38,539 nt of DNA from a virus, in IMG/VR virus record IMGVR_UViG_3300009551_000034, positions 1 to 38,539 of that record. One strand, 5' to 3'. A program made the position numbers and the translations under genes. The notes under the pieces were generated by a model that saw only the letters and a program-made list of their open reading frames with translations, was not told the origin of the DNA and made no database searches. Within the stretch, counting starts at the first letter, position 1; each line of letters opens with the position of its first letter. Below, one piece after another: positions 7,315-15,584 of the stretch.

Positions 7315-10300
7315 CGCGTCGTCTTCTCCGACGTCCCCTCGAAGACGATCGAGATCCCATTCACTCGGAGCGGGTAGACGTCACTCGTGATCAGGATCGG
7401 GGCGAGGTTCGCGTTTCGCGCCACCTGGAAGGAGACCCCGACGCGAAGGGGCTGGATCTGCTGGACCCGAGCCTTGTTCGAGACGAGCGTCCATGGGCTC
7501 GTGTCCCGCTCGGAGGTCGCTCCGACCTCGTAGCGTGGGATCGAGCTGGTGCTCTCGGGGTACGGGGCCCGAAGGTCCATCTGTACCTGGATCTCGCGGG
7601 CGACGACGCCAGTCGGAACCCCGGCCGGAGCTGTCGGTTGCCACTCGATCGCGAGGATGCACGAGGCCATCTCGTGACCGCCGTAGTGAGTCGTCTCGGG
7701 GAGAGACCCGACCGGCGAAAACGCTGATTCGAGGGTCAGTGTCTTCGTCCCATCGTTGTCCACGACCTCCGTGATCCGGCGGAACTCATGAACTTCGGAG
7801 ATCGAGCGCGAGAGGGCGTCCCCGACCTGCACGTCCCACGGCCCGAAAGCGCTCGTGTTGACGATTGCTGTTGTCACTCCGGCGAAGGTCAGGACGGTGA
7901 CGTCGCTCCGCGCGAGGAAGTAGGAGCGATCGTATCCCTGGATGTTCGGGAGGGCCTCTCGGACCTCGTAGCGTCCGCTTCGGGCCGTGTAGAGGTTGTC
8001 GGTCTTCGAACCGGCGGCCGTGTTCCACGCCGTCGCGCCATCCTGCGTCCATTCGGAGAAGGCGCTCGTGTTGAGCGAGTAGCAGTAAATCTTCCCGACG
8101 GTCGCCGTCTCGGCGCTCGCCGGTACGCAGAAGAGGACAAGTTGACGCGACTGCCACGGGACGACGATCGCCCCGTGCGAGTCCTGCTGTACGTAGGAGA
8201 GATAGGTTCGAAGCTCGTTGTCGAGCTTCCCCGCCGATAGGCTCTGGACCGAGTCTTCCGTGATGGCGAAGAACCCGCGGTCTCCCCAGGCGAAAGCTAC
8301 GTTCTTCGCGGTAGCGACCGCCTCGGAGCGGACGAGGTGTAGGGTCGGATCGAGGAGGTCAACGCTCCACTGATCGGGGGCGACGCCGGTAACGCGCCAC
8401 AGGCCATCGGCCTTGAAGACGAGGAGCGCGTTCCGGAGAGGGACGAGGGAGAGGATCGGATACCGCTGGTCGCCGATCTCGAAGTACGACGTGAGAGACA
8501 CCGCCTCCGGCTCGTCCGTCTGGCTGAAGTAGAGTCGGTTCGCCCGGGCGTCATTCGTCGTCGGGGACGTCGTAGGGGCGTCGAGAGGTGGGGAGAAGGC
8601 GCTCGGGCAGGTCGAGGAGATCGTATGGGCCCCTCCGCCCACTCCGACCTCTTCGAGAGTGAATCCCGTGCACCCGTTCGGATAGGGTGTCGTGCCTTCC
8701 CCGTTGAAGATGTCGGGCGCGTTAGCGGACTGCCCGGAGAGGGTATCTCCGAGCTTCACCGGCGTGGTCGAGAAGGCCCACCCCTCTAGGATGTAGTCGA
8801 CGGTCGGAAGCCAGCCGTTCGGGAGCGCCTTTGTTCCCTGGAGCGCCGCGTAGTAGTTCAGCCAGTAGCAGATCGAAGCGATCGCAGACTGTCGGCCCCA
8901 GTCCCCGTAGCGAGCGTCGTGGATCGGGAAGCAGTACGGGTAGTCCCCGGACCACGGTGCGATCCTCGTATGAGCGGTGAGGTCCTGGGAAGCGCCGAAG
9001 AACTCGATCCACGCGTACAGGGTCAGCCCGTCGACTGTGATCGTGTCGCCTACGAACGCGTCCACGGTCCCGCTGTGCAGAGCGGCCGTCGTCATCGTGA
9101 TCTGGGTCGGAGAGTCGACGGATTCGATAAACGTCTGGTTTCGAACCTTCGCGCCGTCGAGGCCGGGGCCGCTCGTGCAGTCGGTCCAGTACATCCCCGG
9201 CTTCCACCCGGCCGTGGACGTGAGGCTCGTGACGATCTTCGAGCCGTTCACATACACGCCCGTCCCCGTCTTCTCGGCGAGGAGGCCTTGCGGAGAGTCC
9301 GCGTCCATCGTCCCCATCAGCGTCGTTCCCGAATCGAAGGCGTTGTTCGAGAGGGTGAGCTGGGTGTACGGGAGGCCGAGGAACGTGATCGTGTCGATCT
9401 TCAGGATCCGCGTATTCGCCGGGATGAATGGCCCGTCGACCGTCGGCCCGTATTTGAAGTTGTCGGTGAACAGCATCCCGACGACGAGCCCGGCCGCCGA
9501 GACCGAAGCGGTCGAGGCTTCGAGCGTCACCGTGTCGAGTCCGAGCGTGCACGAGGCGATCCGAAGGTTCCTCATCACCCCAGCGCGGTAGAGGTGCTGG
9601 AGGACGATCTCGGGACTGCGGTGCTTTGAGACCGTGTTCCCGTACCACATACACCGCTGCCAGTTAGCGATGGCCTGCGCCTGAGGAGGCGCGTACTTCG
9701 CGCTCCCCGCTCCGCCCTGGTCCACGTCGGTGTAGAGCTCAGCGCCTAGATCGTTCTCGGGGACGACGTCCTTCGGCGGGACGAAGTAGCCGTTGTCTAC
9801 GTCGTCGGCCGTGATCGTGTACGTGAATGCGAGGTAGTAGACGGGGATCGGAGCCTGCGCCTCGATGTTCGCCTTCGCGGTCCCCATCGGCACTGCCAGA
9901 GTCCGGTAGAACTCGACGCTATCGCCCGCGACGAGGACCGGAACGGCTCCGGCCCCGCTCGTGTAGTACGGGATGTAGAAGCGCGTCCCGGAGCCCCAGG
10001 CGTTGATCGATGGGAGACACGTCGTGATCAGGTCGTAGCTCGGAGGACTCCGGCGGATGTAGCCGTTCGAGTCTTTCTTCACGAAGACGAACTTGTAGGC
10101 GACAGCCCATTCCTGCTCGGTGATCGGGACGACGTCTTCCGGGTGTGCCGGGTCCCACCCGACGAAGAGATCCGCGTAGGACAGCTCCGCCCCGTGCCAG
10201 TCGGTGATCGGGTTCATCTCGACGCCCGCGACGCGAGCGTCAGCGGTTCCGGGAGAGCCCGCCTCGAAGGCGACAATCCCCCGACTCCCCGTCATGTAGA

Positions 10301-10655
10301 GGTTCTTCCGAGCTTCCGCGAACTTCGTCTCCGTCAGCCCGAAGTCGACGGGCGTGAAGGCTCCCGGGAGAGGCTCGGCGAACGGGCCGTCTGTCCCGGT
10401 CGTGTTCTTCACTTGCCAGGTGTCGCCGTTCTTCGCGACGACGAAGACGGTCCCGTCGAACTCGACGAGGTTTTTCGGCGCGAAGTTCGTCTCGGTGTCC
10501 TCAACTAGGACTTCGAAGTTCGGACGGGACTCGGCGACGCCGGCCGCCCGGATCACGACGTTCTCCGCCCGGCGAAGCGCACCAGACGAGCCCACGAGAA
10601 GGCCGCTAGGATCACGCGCTAGGCTCTCGATCGTGAGGAGGGTACTAACGCTCAT
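7311..10655 (-). CDS. Tail nozzle / stabilisation-like protein (P22 gp10 / T7 gp12 role)
   Basis: 1114 residues. The N-terminus (about 10-45) reads LARDPSGLLVGSSGALRRAENVVIRAAGVAESR, split here as LARDPSG, GALRRAENVVIR and GVAESR. This is the loading pattern seen at the start of podovirus tail tubular B and P22 gp10-like proteins. The rest is beta-rich with repeated strand-turn blocks, as in beta-propeller nozzles. It is longer than the P22 or T7 proteins, so inserted domains are likely (about 330-620). It sits directly after the head-tail adaptor gene and overlaps it (ATGA at 10655), as expected for a tail-tube component. The assignment rests on the N-terminal pattern, length and synteny. 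Confidence 0.7.
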   Translation of the reverse strand: MSVSTLLTIESLARDPSGLLVGSSGALRRAENVVIRAAGVAESRPNFEVLVEDTETNFAPKNLVEFDGTVFVVAKNGDTWQVKNTTGTDGPFAEPLPGAFTPVDFGLTETKFAEARKNLYMTGSRGIVAFEAGSPGTADARVAGVEMNPITDWHGAELSYADLFVGWDPAHPEDVVPITEQEWAVAYKFVFVKKDSNGYIRRSPPSYDLITTCLPSINAWGSGTRFYIPYYTSGAGAVPVLVAGDSVEFYRTLAVPMGTAKANIEAQAPIPVYYLAFTYTITADDVDNGYFVPPKDVVPENDLGAELYTDVDQGGAGSAKYAPPQAQAIANWQRCMWYGNTVSKHRSPEIVLQHLYRAGVMRNLRIASCTLGLDTVTLEASTASVSAAGLVVGMLFTDNFKYGPTVDGPFIPANTRILKIDTITFLGLPYTQLTLSNNAFDSGTTLMGTMDADSPQGLLAEKTGTGVYVNGSKIVTSLTSTAGWKPGMYWTDCTSGPGLDGAKVRNQTFIESVDSPTQITMTTAALHSGTVDAFVGDTITVDGLTLYAWIEFFGASQDLTAHTRIAPWSGDYPYCFPIHDARYGDWGRQSAIASICYWLNYYAALQGTKALPNGWLPTVDYILEGWAFSTTPVKLGDTLSGQSANAPDIFNGEGTTPYPNGCTGFTLEEVGVGGGAHTISSTCPSAFSPPLDAPTTSPTTNDARANRLYFSQTDEPEAVSLTSYFEIGDQRYPILSLVPLRNALLVFKADGLWRVTGVAPDQWSVDLLDPTLHLVRSEAVATAKNVAFAWGDRGFFAITEDSVQSLSAGKLDNELRTYLSYVQQDSHGAIVVPWQSRQLVLFCVPASAETATVGKIYCYSLNTSAFSEWTQDGATAWNTAAGSKTDNLYTARSGRYEVREALPNIQGYDRSYFLARSDVTVLTFAGVTTAIVNTSAFGPWDVQVGDALSRSISEVHEFRRITEVVDNDGTKTLTLESAFSPVGSLPETTHYGGHEMASCILAIEWQPTAPAGVPTGVVAREIQVQMDLRAPYPESTSSIPRYEVGATSERDTSPWTLVSNKARVQQIQPLRVGVSFQVARNANLAPILITSDVYPLRVNGISIVFEGTSEKTTR

Positions 10656-11611
10656 CGCCAGCGTCTCCGACCAGCCCCGGCCCCGCGGAGAGGCGAGAAG
10701 CGGGAGATGATCGGACGCGAGCCCGCTTCGTTCCGCGGTTCGATAAGGTCCTGGGCCGCCTTCATCGAGCGAAGGACGCCGGCCCCGGCCGCCGCCGCCC
10801 CGTCGAGGTCCTTCGACATCCGTAGAACCTGCTCGACCACGAGTCCTTCGAGCGTTGTGAACAACTCTTCAGGGATCTGCGGAGAGACGGTCTGGTCTCG
10901 GAGACAGATCCAGTCCTGTCGGCCGTTCGGATTCCCGACAACCGTCGAGATCACCGCCGGGTCGACCGGCGTACTCGGGTCGAGCGTGATCACGTTCGGA
11001 TCGCCGGAGTCCCAGGACGCGACTCGGAGATCCGTGTAGGTCAGGTCGTACGGCGTTTCCCCGTACACGACGTCGAGGAGGGTCCCCGCCGTCTGCATCG
11101 TCTCCGGGACCGGCCCGGCCAGCTCGATCGACGTCGTGGACCCGGCGTGGTCGATCTGCATCGCCGCGCTCGTGAGGACGAGTTTCGACGGCTGACGCAG
11201 GTACCACACGCGCATCGTGTATCCGGCCGGAGGAGTCCCCGGGAACACAATGAAGTCGTCCTTGAAGTAGTAGCAGTAACTCGTGGTCGACGGACCGATA
11301 CCGACCCATCCGCTCGGCGGGTCGATGTTGTCGAAGTCGAGTACGACTCCGGCCGTGTTGATGAGCTTCACGTCCCGGACGATCCGAGCGAGCGATCGCC
11401 GTGGAAGCCGGTAGGTCGTAGCCCCGGTGACGCGGATATCCTCGAACGTCAGCCAGTAGTCCTCGCGAGAGGCCTTGATGCGGTCGGCTACGACCGTGAT
11501 GAGATGGTCGTTCGCGAGGGAGAGTAGGCGTGCGTCGGTGAAATCCGAAGTCTCAGGGAGGAAAGCCTGGAGTCGGATCTTTTCGAGGAGGTCTGCGGTG
11601 GTGTAGGCCAC
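10652..11611 (-). CDS. Head-to-tail adaptor protein
   Basis: 319 residues starting AYTTADLLEKIRLQAFLP, with an N-terminal helical part, a central beta region (about 75-210), and a C-terminal helix-rich part (LFTTLEGLVVEQVLRMSKDL) ending in an Arg-rich tail. This architecture and its position between capsid and nozzle genes match podovirus adaptors of the T7 gp11 / P22 gp4 functional class, which form a ring under the portal. The start is GTG at 11611, with a strong GGGAGG six bases upstream. TGA overlaps the next ATG. A minor tail subunit is the main alternative. Confidence 0.65.
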   Translation of the reverse strand: MAYTTADLLEKIRLQAFLPETSDFTDARLLSLANDHLITVVADRIKASREDYWLTFEDIRVTGATTYRLPRRSLARIVRDVKLINTAGVVLDFDNIDPPSGWVGIGPSTTSYCYYFKDDFIVFPGTPPAGYTMRVWYLRQPSKLVLTSAAMQIDHAGSTTSIELAGPVPETMQTAGTLLDVVYGETPYDLTYTDLRVASWDSGDPNVITLDPSTPVDPAVISTVVGNPNGRQDWICLRDQTVSPQIPEELFTTLEGLVVEQVLRMSKDLDGAAAAGAGVLRSMKAAQDLIEPRNEAGSRPIISRFSPLRGAGAGRRRWR

Positions 11612-11623
11612 GTTAGACCTCCC

Positions 11624-11911
11624 TCAGCGCTGTCGAAGCCTCGAAAGCTCCGCTAGGGGGTCGTCGCCCTCTTCGAGAATCTCTTCGTCGCCGTCGCCCG
11701 AGCCGGTCGCGACCTCTTCGGCCTCGGCCGTCGGGTCTTCGTCTTCCTCGGGAGGAGGCCCGCCGATCAGGATTGTGATCGCCGCGCGCTCGTCCGGGTC
11801 GAGAGCGTCCGCGAAGCGACCCCGCCCCATCATCGTGGAGATCCCTTCGAGCGCCGCGAGCTGCGCCGCCTCGTCGTCCGCCTCGTCTCGTGGGTCGCGG
11901 GGAAGCTTCAC
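11624..11911 (-). CDS. Small acidic protein between capsid and adaptor genes
   Basis: 95 residues, strongly acidic (EEDEDPTAEAEEV, EEILEEGDD). GTG at 11911 overlaps the TGA before it and is preceded by an AGGGGGGAG ribosome site. This favours it over an in-frame ATG 15 codons upstream that lies inside the previous gene. Near the N-terminus DDEAAQLAALEG resembles the DExALAALD motif repeated in the 658-residue internal protein. It could be a chaperone, a packaging accessory or a tail-assembly helper. No family is recognised. Confidence 0.65.
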   Translation of the reverse strand: MKLPRDPRDEADDEAAQLAALEGISTMMGRGRFADALDPDERAAITILIGGPPPEEDEDPTAEAEEVATGSGDGDEEILEEGDDPLAELSRLRQR

Positions 11912-12846
11912 GCGGATACTGCTCCCCCCTTGAGGACCACGAGGGACGAAGCCCACGCGTCAGTCGTCGAAGGAGCGAACGAGGAGGCCCCGAGCGTCAG
12001 GACGGAGCACGACTTCGAGACCGAGATCAGGGCTCCGACGCGTCCGCCCTCCTGGAGAGCGAGCGTCATCACCCCTAGGGCGTTCGACGCGAGGACGAGG
12101 CCCTTCAGCTTGGAATGCGCGTTGATTTTCGCGACGAGGTTGGTGGCGGTCGCCGTGGCGTCCGCCCCCGGAGCGAATTCGGACTCGTTCGCGGGGGAGG
12201 ACTTGCACGTCAGAACGACGGACCCGATCGTGATCGTGTCGTTCGCCGTGGCGTGATCGGAGAAGGTCGAAGCGAAGCTCAGCCGAGCCCCGGGATCGAT
12301 CCCCCCGGTGAAGAACGAGCCGGTGATCGTGAACGCGTCGGACGTACCGACGTGCTTCTGCAGGTAGTGGGCGTTCCCGCCGCTCCCGGGGCGCACCGCC
12401 GTGATCGTCAGCGTCCCGGACGCGTTCGTCGCAGTCCAGAAGCCGAAGGCGTACGGATGGCCGTTGATCGCCGCCGCGAGGTTCGCGCCCGTCGTGGTCG
12501 CGTTCGTCTGCTTGAGAAACGTTCCGTCACCGGCGACCGGAGTCCCCGATGTGACGCACGTGAACTTCAGGAAGCGTCCGAATCCGTCGTTGAGGACGAG
12601 GTAGTCCCCCGCGATCAGGTCGGCGTACGTGATTGAGACCTGCTGTGAGGCCCTCACGCCCGTCGAGTCGTCCGTACGGACACGGACGACGGCGGGAGTT
12701 ACCCCGCCGGCCACGGCCGCGAACAACGCCGAAAGGCGGTCGAGTGGCCCGCGTACTCCCTGGGAGACGAGCAGGCTGAGGTCGGTCCCGGACTTCCCTG
12801 GGACCACAACCTCGATCAGCATCTTACCAGCGTTACCACTCGCCAT
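11908..12846 (-). CDS. Two-domain beta-rich capsid-associated (decoration-like) protein
   Basis: 312 residues containing two related halves. One runs about 70-165 (GDYLVLNDGFG...NLAAAINGHP...GTLTITAV) and the other about 190-280 (NDTITIGSVVLTC...NLVAKINAHS...GVMTLAL). The NLxAxINxH helix in each half matches a module common in phage structural proteins, where it supports a beta-sandwich on virion surfaces. The gene lies just downstream of the major capsid gene, so a decoration, head-fibre or minor capsid role is most likely. ATG at 12846 has AAGGG about seven bases upstream. The repeat is visible directly; the location in the virion is inferred. Confidence 0.6.
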   Translation of the reverse strand: MASGNAGKMLIEVVVPGKSGTDLSLLVSQGVRGPLDRLSALFAAVAGGVTPAVVRVRTDDSTGVRASQQVSITYADLIAGDYLVLNDGFGRFLKFTCVTSGTPVAGDGTFLKQTNATTTGANLAAAINGHPYAFGFWTATNASGTLTITAVRPGSGGNAHYLQKHVGTSDAFTITGSFFTGGIDPGARLSFASTFSDHATANDTITIGSVVLTCKSSPANESEFAPGADATATATNLVAKINAHSKLKGLVLASNALGVMTLALQEGGRVGALISVSKSCSVLTLGASSFAPSTTDAWASSLVVLKGGAVSA

Positions 12847-12885
12847 CGTCGTTCCCTTTCAGTCGAGCCTAGGAATCAGCTCGGT

Positions 12886-14163
12886 TCAGGGAGCGTCGGG
12901 AGTGACGATGCCGGTGATCTTGATGTTCTTCGCCGGACGACGCGTGAAGAGATACTGGTTCGAGTAGTTCCGGACCTCGACACCGGCCGAGTTCGGCAGG
13001 TTGAAGAAGAAGTCGTCGGTCTTCTCGCCGGGCATCCCGTTCGCGATGTCCGAGGCGCCAGATCGGAGCCAGAACTCCGGCATGATCCCGAAGCACTCGC
13101 CCTGCTTCACCATCGGGTGAGGGCGAAGCTCCATCGCACCACCGTTGCTGCCGTAGAACGTCAGCTTGGTAGCGCCGTTGACCATCTCCTTCTTCGACCC
13201 GTCGGCGTACCGGCGGAGAGCGGACTGGTCATCGCACAGCGTCTGCCACGCGAACGGGTTCATGAGGTACACGATTCGGCCGTACCCACCGCGAACGACC
13301 ACTCGGGTCGTCGCGTTGTGGAGACGAGACATCGTGAGGGCCGCTCCGCCGAGGGAGACGGTGTTCCCGCGCCACAGGCCGTACTGACCCGCATCGATAC
13401 CGAACATCGAGCCTGTGTTCGTCACGATGGCGTCGATTCCGTACATCGTGTTGACCACGGTTCCGGAGCCACCGCGGAACGCGAAGACCTGACCGGCCGC
13501 GAGGAGACCGACGTCGGTCGTGTCGCCCGAGATCTTCACCTTCCGGTTGTCCGGGTCCGTCTCCACGAGGAACTGGAGAGGAGCGTTCGTGTTGAGCGGT
13601 GAGGTTCCCGGCGCCGTGAAGACGTCGAGACGGCTCTTCTCCGCCTGAGCCCAGATTCCGGGCGCCCACGTCGCGCTCGTGATCGTGACGATCTTCGAGG
13701 TCGAGGTGTCGTTGGCGACGGACTCGATCGTCCCGATCGAGGTGTTGCCGTACAACATGTTCGCTTCGACGAGGAAGCGGTGCGACTCGTCGAGGCCGAT
13801 CACGACCTCATCGAGAGCGGACCCGAAGGCCGCGTCACCGGCGCTCTGGGCGCGGTAGATCGCGTTGTAGGCGATCTGTTCGCGGATCACGATGTCCGCC
13901 GACTTCACGACCACTTCGGCGGTCTGAAGGGGAACCGGATCGTTCAGGTCATAGACGGTATCGAGAGTCGTCGAGCCGGCCTGGGTGAAGCCCTGGCTGC
14001 GGGACATGAACATCGGCTCGCGGAAATCGAGACCGATGGTCGTACGACCGCCCTCGTAGGGGATCTCGTCCTGGCAGATCGCCCATTCGGGAACAAGCTT
14101 CTGCTTCTCGCCGTAACGGGTCTTGTACCAACCGTTCAGTGTATTCGCGACAACGCCTGACAT
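12886..14163 (-). CDS. Major capsid protein
   Basis: 425 residues, placed right after the scaffold gene and before decoration and adaptor genes, the standard position for the shell subunit. It begins with a helical N-arm (VANTLNGWYKTRYGEKQKLVPEW), then a loop with DFREPMFMSRSQGF, a long central helix (about 85-130) and beta-rich C-terminal parts, consistent with the HK97-like fold. Length and lack of a cleaved prodomain fit podovirus coats built with a separate scaffold. The ribosome site GGAG lies eight bases before ATG 14163. A repeated promoter-like motif is 135 bases upstream, so this gene may have its own late promoter for high expression. The assignment is by order and general pattern. 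Confidence 0.75.
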   Translation of the reverse strand: MSGVVANTLNGWYKTRYGEKQKLVPEWAICQDEIPYEGGRTTIGLDFREPMFMSRSQGFTQAGSTTLDTVYDLNDPVPLQTAEVVVKSADIVIREQIAYNAIYRAQSAGDAAFGSALDEVVIGLDESHRFLVEANMLYGNTSIGTIESVANDTSTSKIVTITSATWAPGIWAQAEKSRLDVFTAPGTSPLNTNAPLQFLVETDPDNRKVKISGDTTDVGLLAAGQVFAFRGGSGTVVNTMYGIDAIVTNTGSMFGIDAGQYGLWRGNTVSLGGAALTMSRLHNATTRVVVRGGYGRIVYLMNPFAWQTLCDDQSALRRYADGSKKEMVNGATKLTFYGSNGGAMELRPHPMVKQGECFGIMPEFWLRSGASDIANGMPGEKTDDFFFNLPNSAGVEVRNYSNQYLFTRRPAKNIKITGIVTPDAP

Positions 14164-14297
14164 CTTTGCGACTCCGAATCTGTCGCCCGGTTAGGGGCGG
14201 GGTGGATCCGTTCGGTCGCTTGGAACGTCACCTCCGAAGGGCCTTGATGAGGGCTTGCTTAGGAGGGCGGTCGGCTATCAGAACAGTAGGTGAGAGA

Positions 14298-14327
14298 ACT
14301 CTACGGTAGGTTGTTGAACTCGTCTGC
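14298..14327 (-). promoter_or_regulatory. Candidate late promoter, capsid copy
   Basis: On the minus strand this reads GCAGACG, four variable bases, then CAACAACCTACCGTAGAGT. The same 26 bases with the same 4-base gap occur upstream of the portal gene at 17929-17958, both between genes and both pointing into the late block. This is strong evidence for a conserved promoter or regulator site. It does not match a standard sigma-70 consensus, so a phage-modified polymerase or activator is possible. The gap 14164-14297 otherwise holds only the leader and ribosome site of the capsid gene. Confidence 0.6.
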
Positions 14328-14339
14328 TGGGAAAGTGGT

Positions 14340-15560
14340 TCAGCGAATCCGGTTCGACGCGTCGAGGCGTCGGAGATACGCGCGCATCTGATCCGGAGTC
14401 TTCACGTCGGCCATCGGAGAAGGTGCCGGCTTTGCCCTCGTCGCCGTACGGCGCCCCGGCTGCGAGGCGACTCTCTCGACGTTGATCTGGTTGATCTTCG
14501 CGGCTCCCTCTTCGCCGAGAAGCTTCACGAGGGCTTCCGGGGAAAGGGACTTCAGGTAGGCGGCAGTCCGTCCGTTGAACTCTTCGGCAACCTGTGCGGC
14601 GATCTGCTGGTTCGTGACTGGGATCCCGAGCTTGATAGACTCGGCCTTCAAGTCCGCCATTCGCTTGAAGGACTCCGCGTTCACCTCGACTCCGGCGTTC
14701 TTCAGGAGAATCGGAAAATCGCGAGAGAACTTCTGTGCCAGTTCGGTCTGCTTCACGGTGCGAAGCCGAGCCTCATCCGCTTTGATCTTCACCTCGCGCT
14801 GCCTCAAAGCGTCTTCGCGCTTCCGGTCTTCCGCCGTCATCTGCTCTCGACGTGCGGCCTCGGCCTTCTGCTCGGGAGTCATGGAGTCGAGACGGATCTG
14901 TTCGTTCACGACCCTCTCCGCGAGGGTGAGGAGCTTCTCCGAGCCGATCATCTTCGCGAGCTGGCCGGCGGCCTGCTCCGGGTCACTCATGAGCTGCTGG
15001 AAGCGCTCGAAGCCCTTCTTGATGCGCTCGTTCTCGGCGCGGATCTCGGCCGCCTCCTTGTACTTTTGGTGGGCGCCCTTCGCGAGCGGAAAGACCTCGG
15101 CCATCTCATCGAGGGTGACGTCCACCTCCTCGTGATTGACCTTCATCTTCCGCCTGTAGGCCTTGAGGCGTTCTTCGAGGACGTCCGAGACGTCGATCTC
15201 GATCTCGCTCCCGTCGTCGAGCTGGTACTTCACGAGGTCCGGAGTTCGCTCCGGAGGAGGGGTCGCTTCCTTCCGCTTCGCCGTCGCCGCGGGCGGGGCC
15301 GCGGGCTTCGCGCCGGTCGCGACCGCCTGTGCGCTCGGAGTCCCCGTAGGGCTCGTAGAGGCCGGGGGAGAGGCCGCCCCGGGCTTCGCCGCCGCCGTCG
15401 GGGCGGAGGGCGTAGAGGGCTTCGGGGCGTACCCTCGCGGTGGCTTCCCGGCGGTGGAGGGCGCGAGGATCGGACCTCCCGTCGTAGAACCGCCAGAAGG
15501 GGAAGGGGACGGGGCTCCGCCCGTGGGCGAACCTCCGGGAGAACCAGCTACATCAGCCAT
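14340..15560 (-). CDS. Capsid scaffolding protein
   Basis: 406 residues. Residues 1-105 are a Pro/Ser/Thr/Ala-rich disordered segment. About 110-150 is a compact part with KYQLDDGSEIEIDVSDVLEE. About 155-275 is a highly charged coiled coil (KAEAARREQMTAEDRKRE). The C-terminus is basic (RRTATRAKPAPS...YLRRLDASNRIR), as in scaffolds that bind coat protein through a positively charged tail. It lies between portal and capsid genes, the classical scaffold place. ATG at 15560 has GGAGG eight bases upstream. It probably directs procapsid assembly and exits or is degraded. No protease domain is seen. Confidence 0.8.
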   Translation of the reverse strand: MADVAGSPGGSPTGGAPSPSPSGGSTTGGPILAPSTAGKPPRGYAPKPSTPSAPTAAAKPGAASPPASTSPTGTPSAQAVATGAKPAAPPAATAKRKEATPPPERTPDLVKYQLDDGSEIEIDVSDVLEERLKAYRRKMKVNHEEVDVTLDEMAEVFPLAKGAHQKYKEAAEIRAENERIKKGFERFQQLMSDPEQAAGQLAKMIGSEKLLTLAERVVNEQIRLDSMTPEQKAEAARREQMTAEDRKREDALRQREVKIKADEARLRTVKQTELAQKFSRDFPILLKNAGVEVNAESFKRMADLKAESIKLGIPVTNQQIAAQVAEEFNGRTAAYLKSLSPEALVKLLGEEGAAKINQINVERVASQPGRRTATRAKPAPSPMADVKTPDQMRAYLRRLDASNRIR

Positions 15561-15584
15561 CGGAAGAACCTCCAGAGAAAGAGA

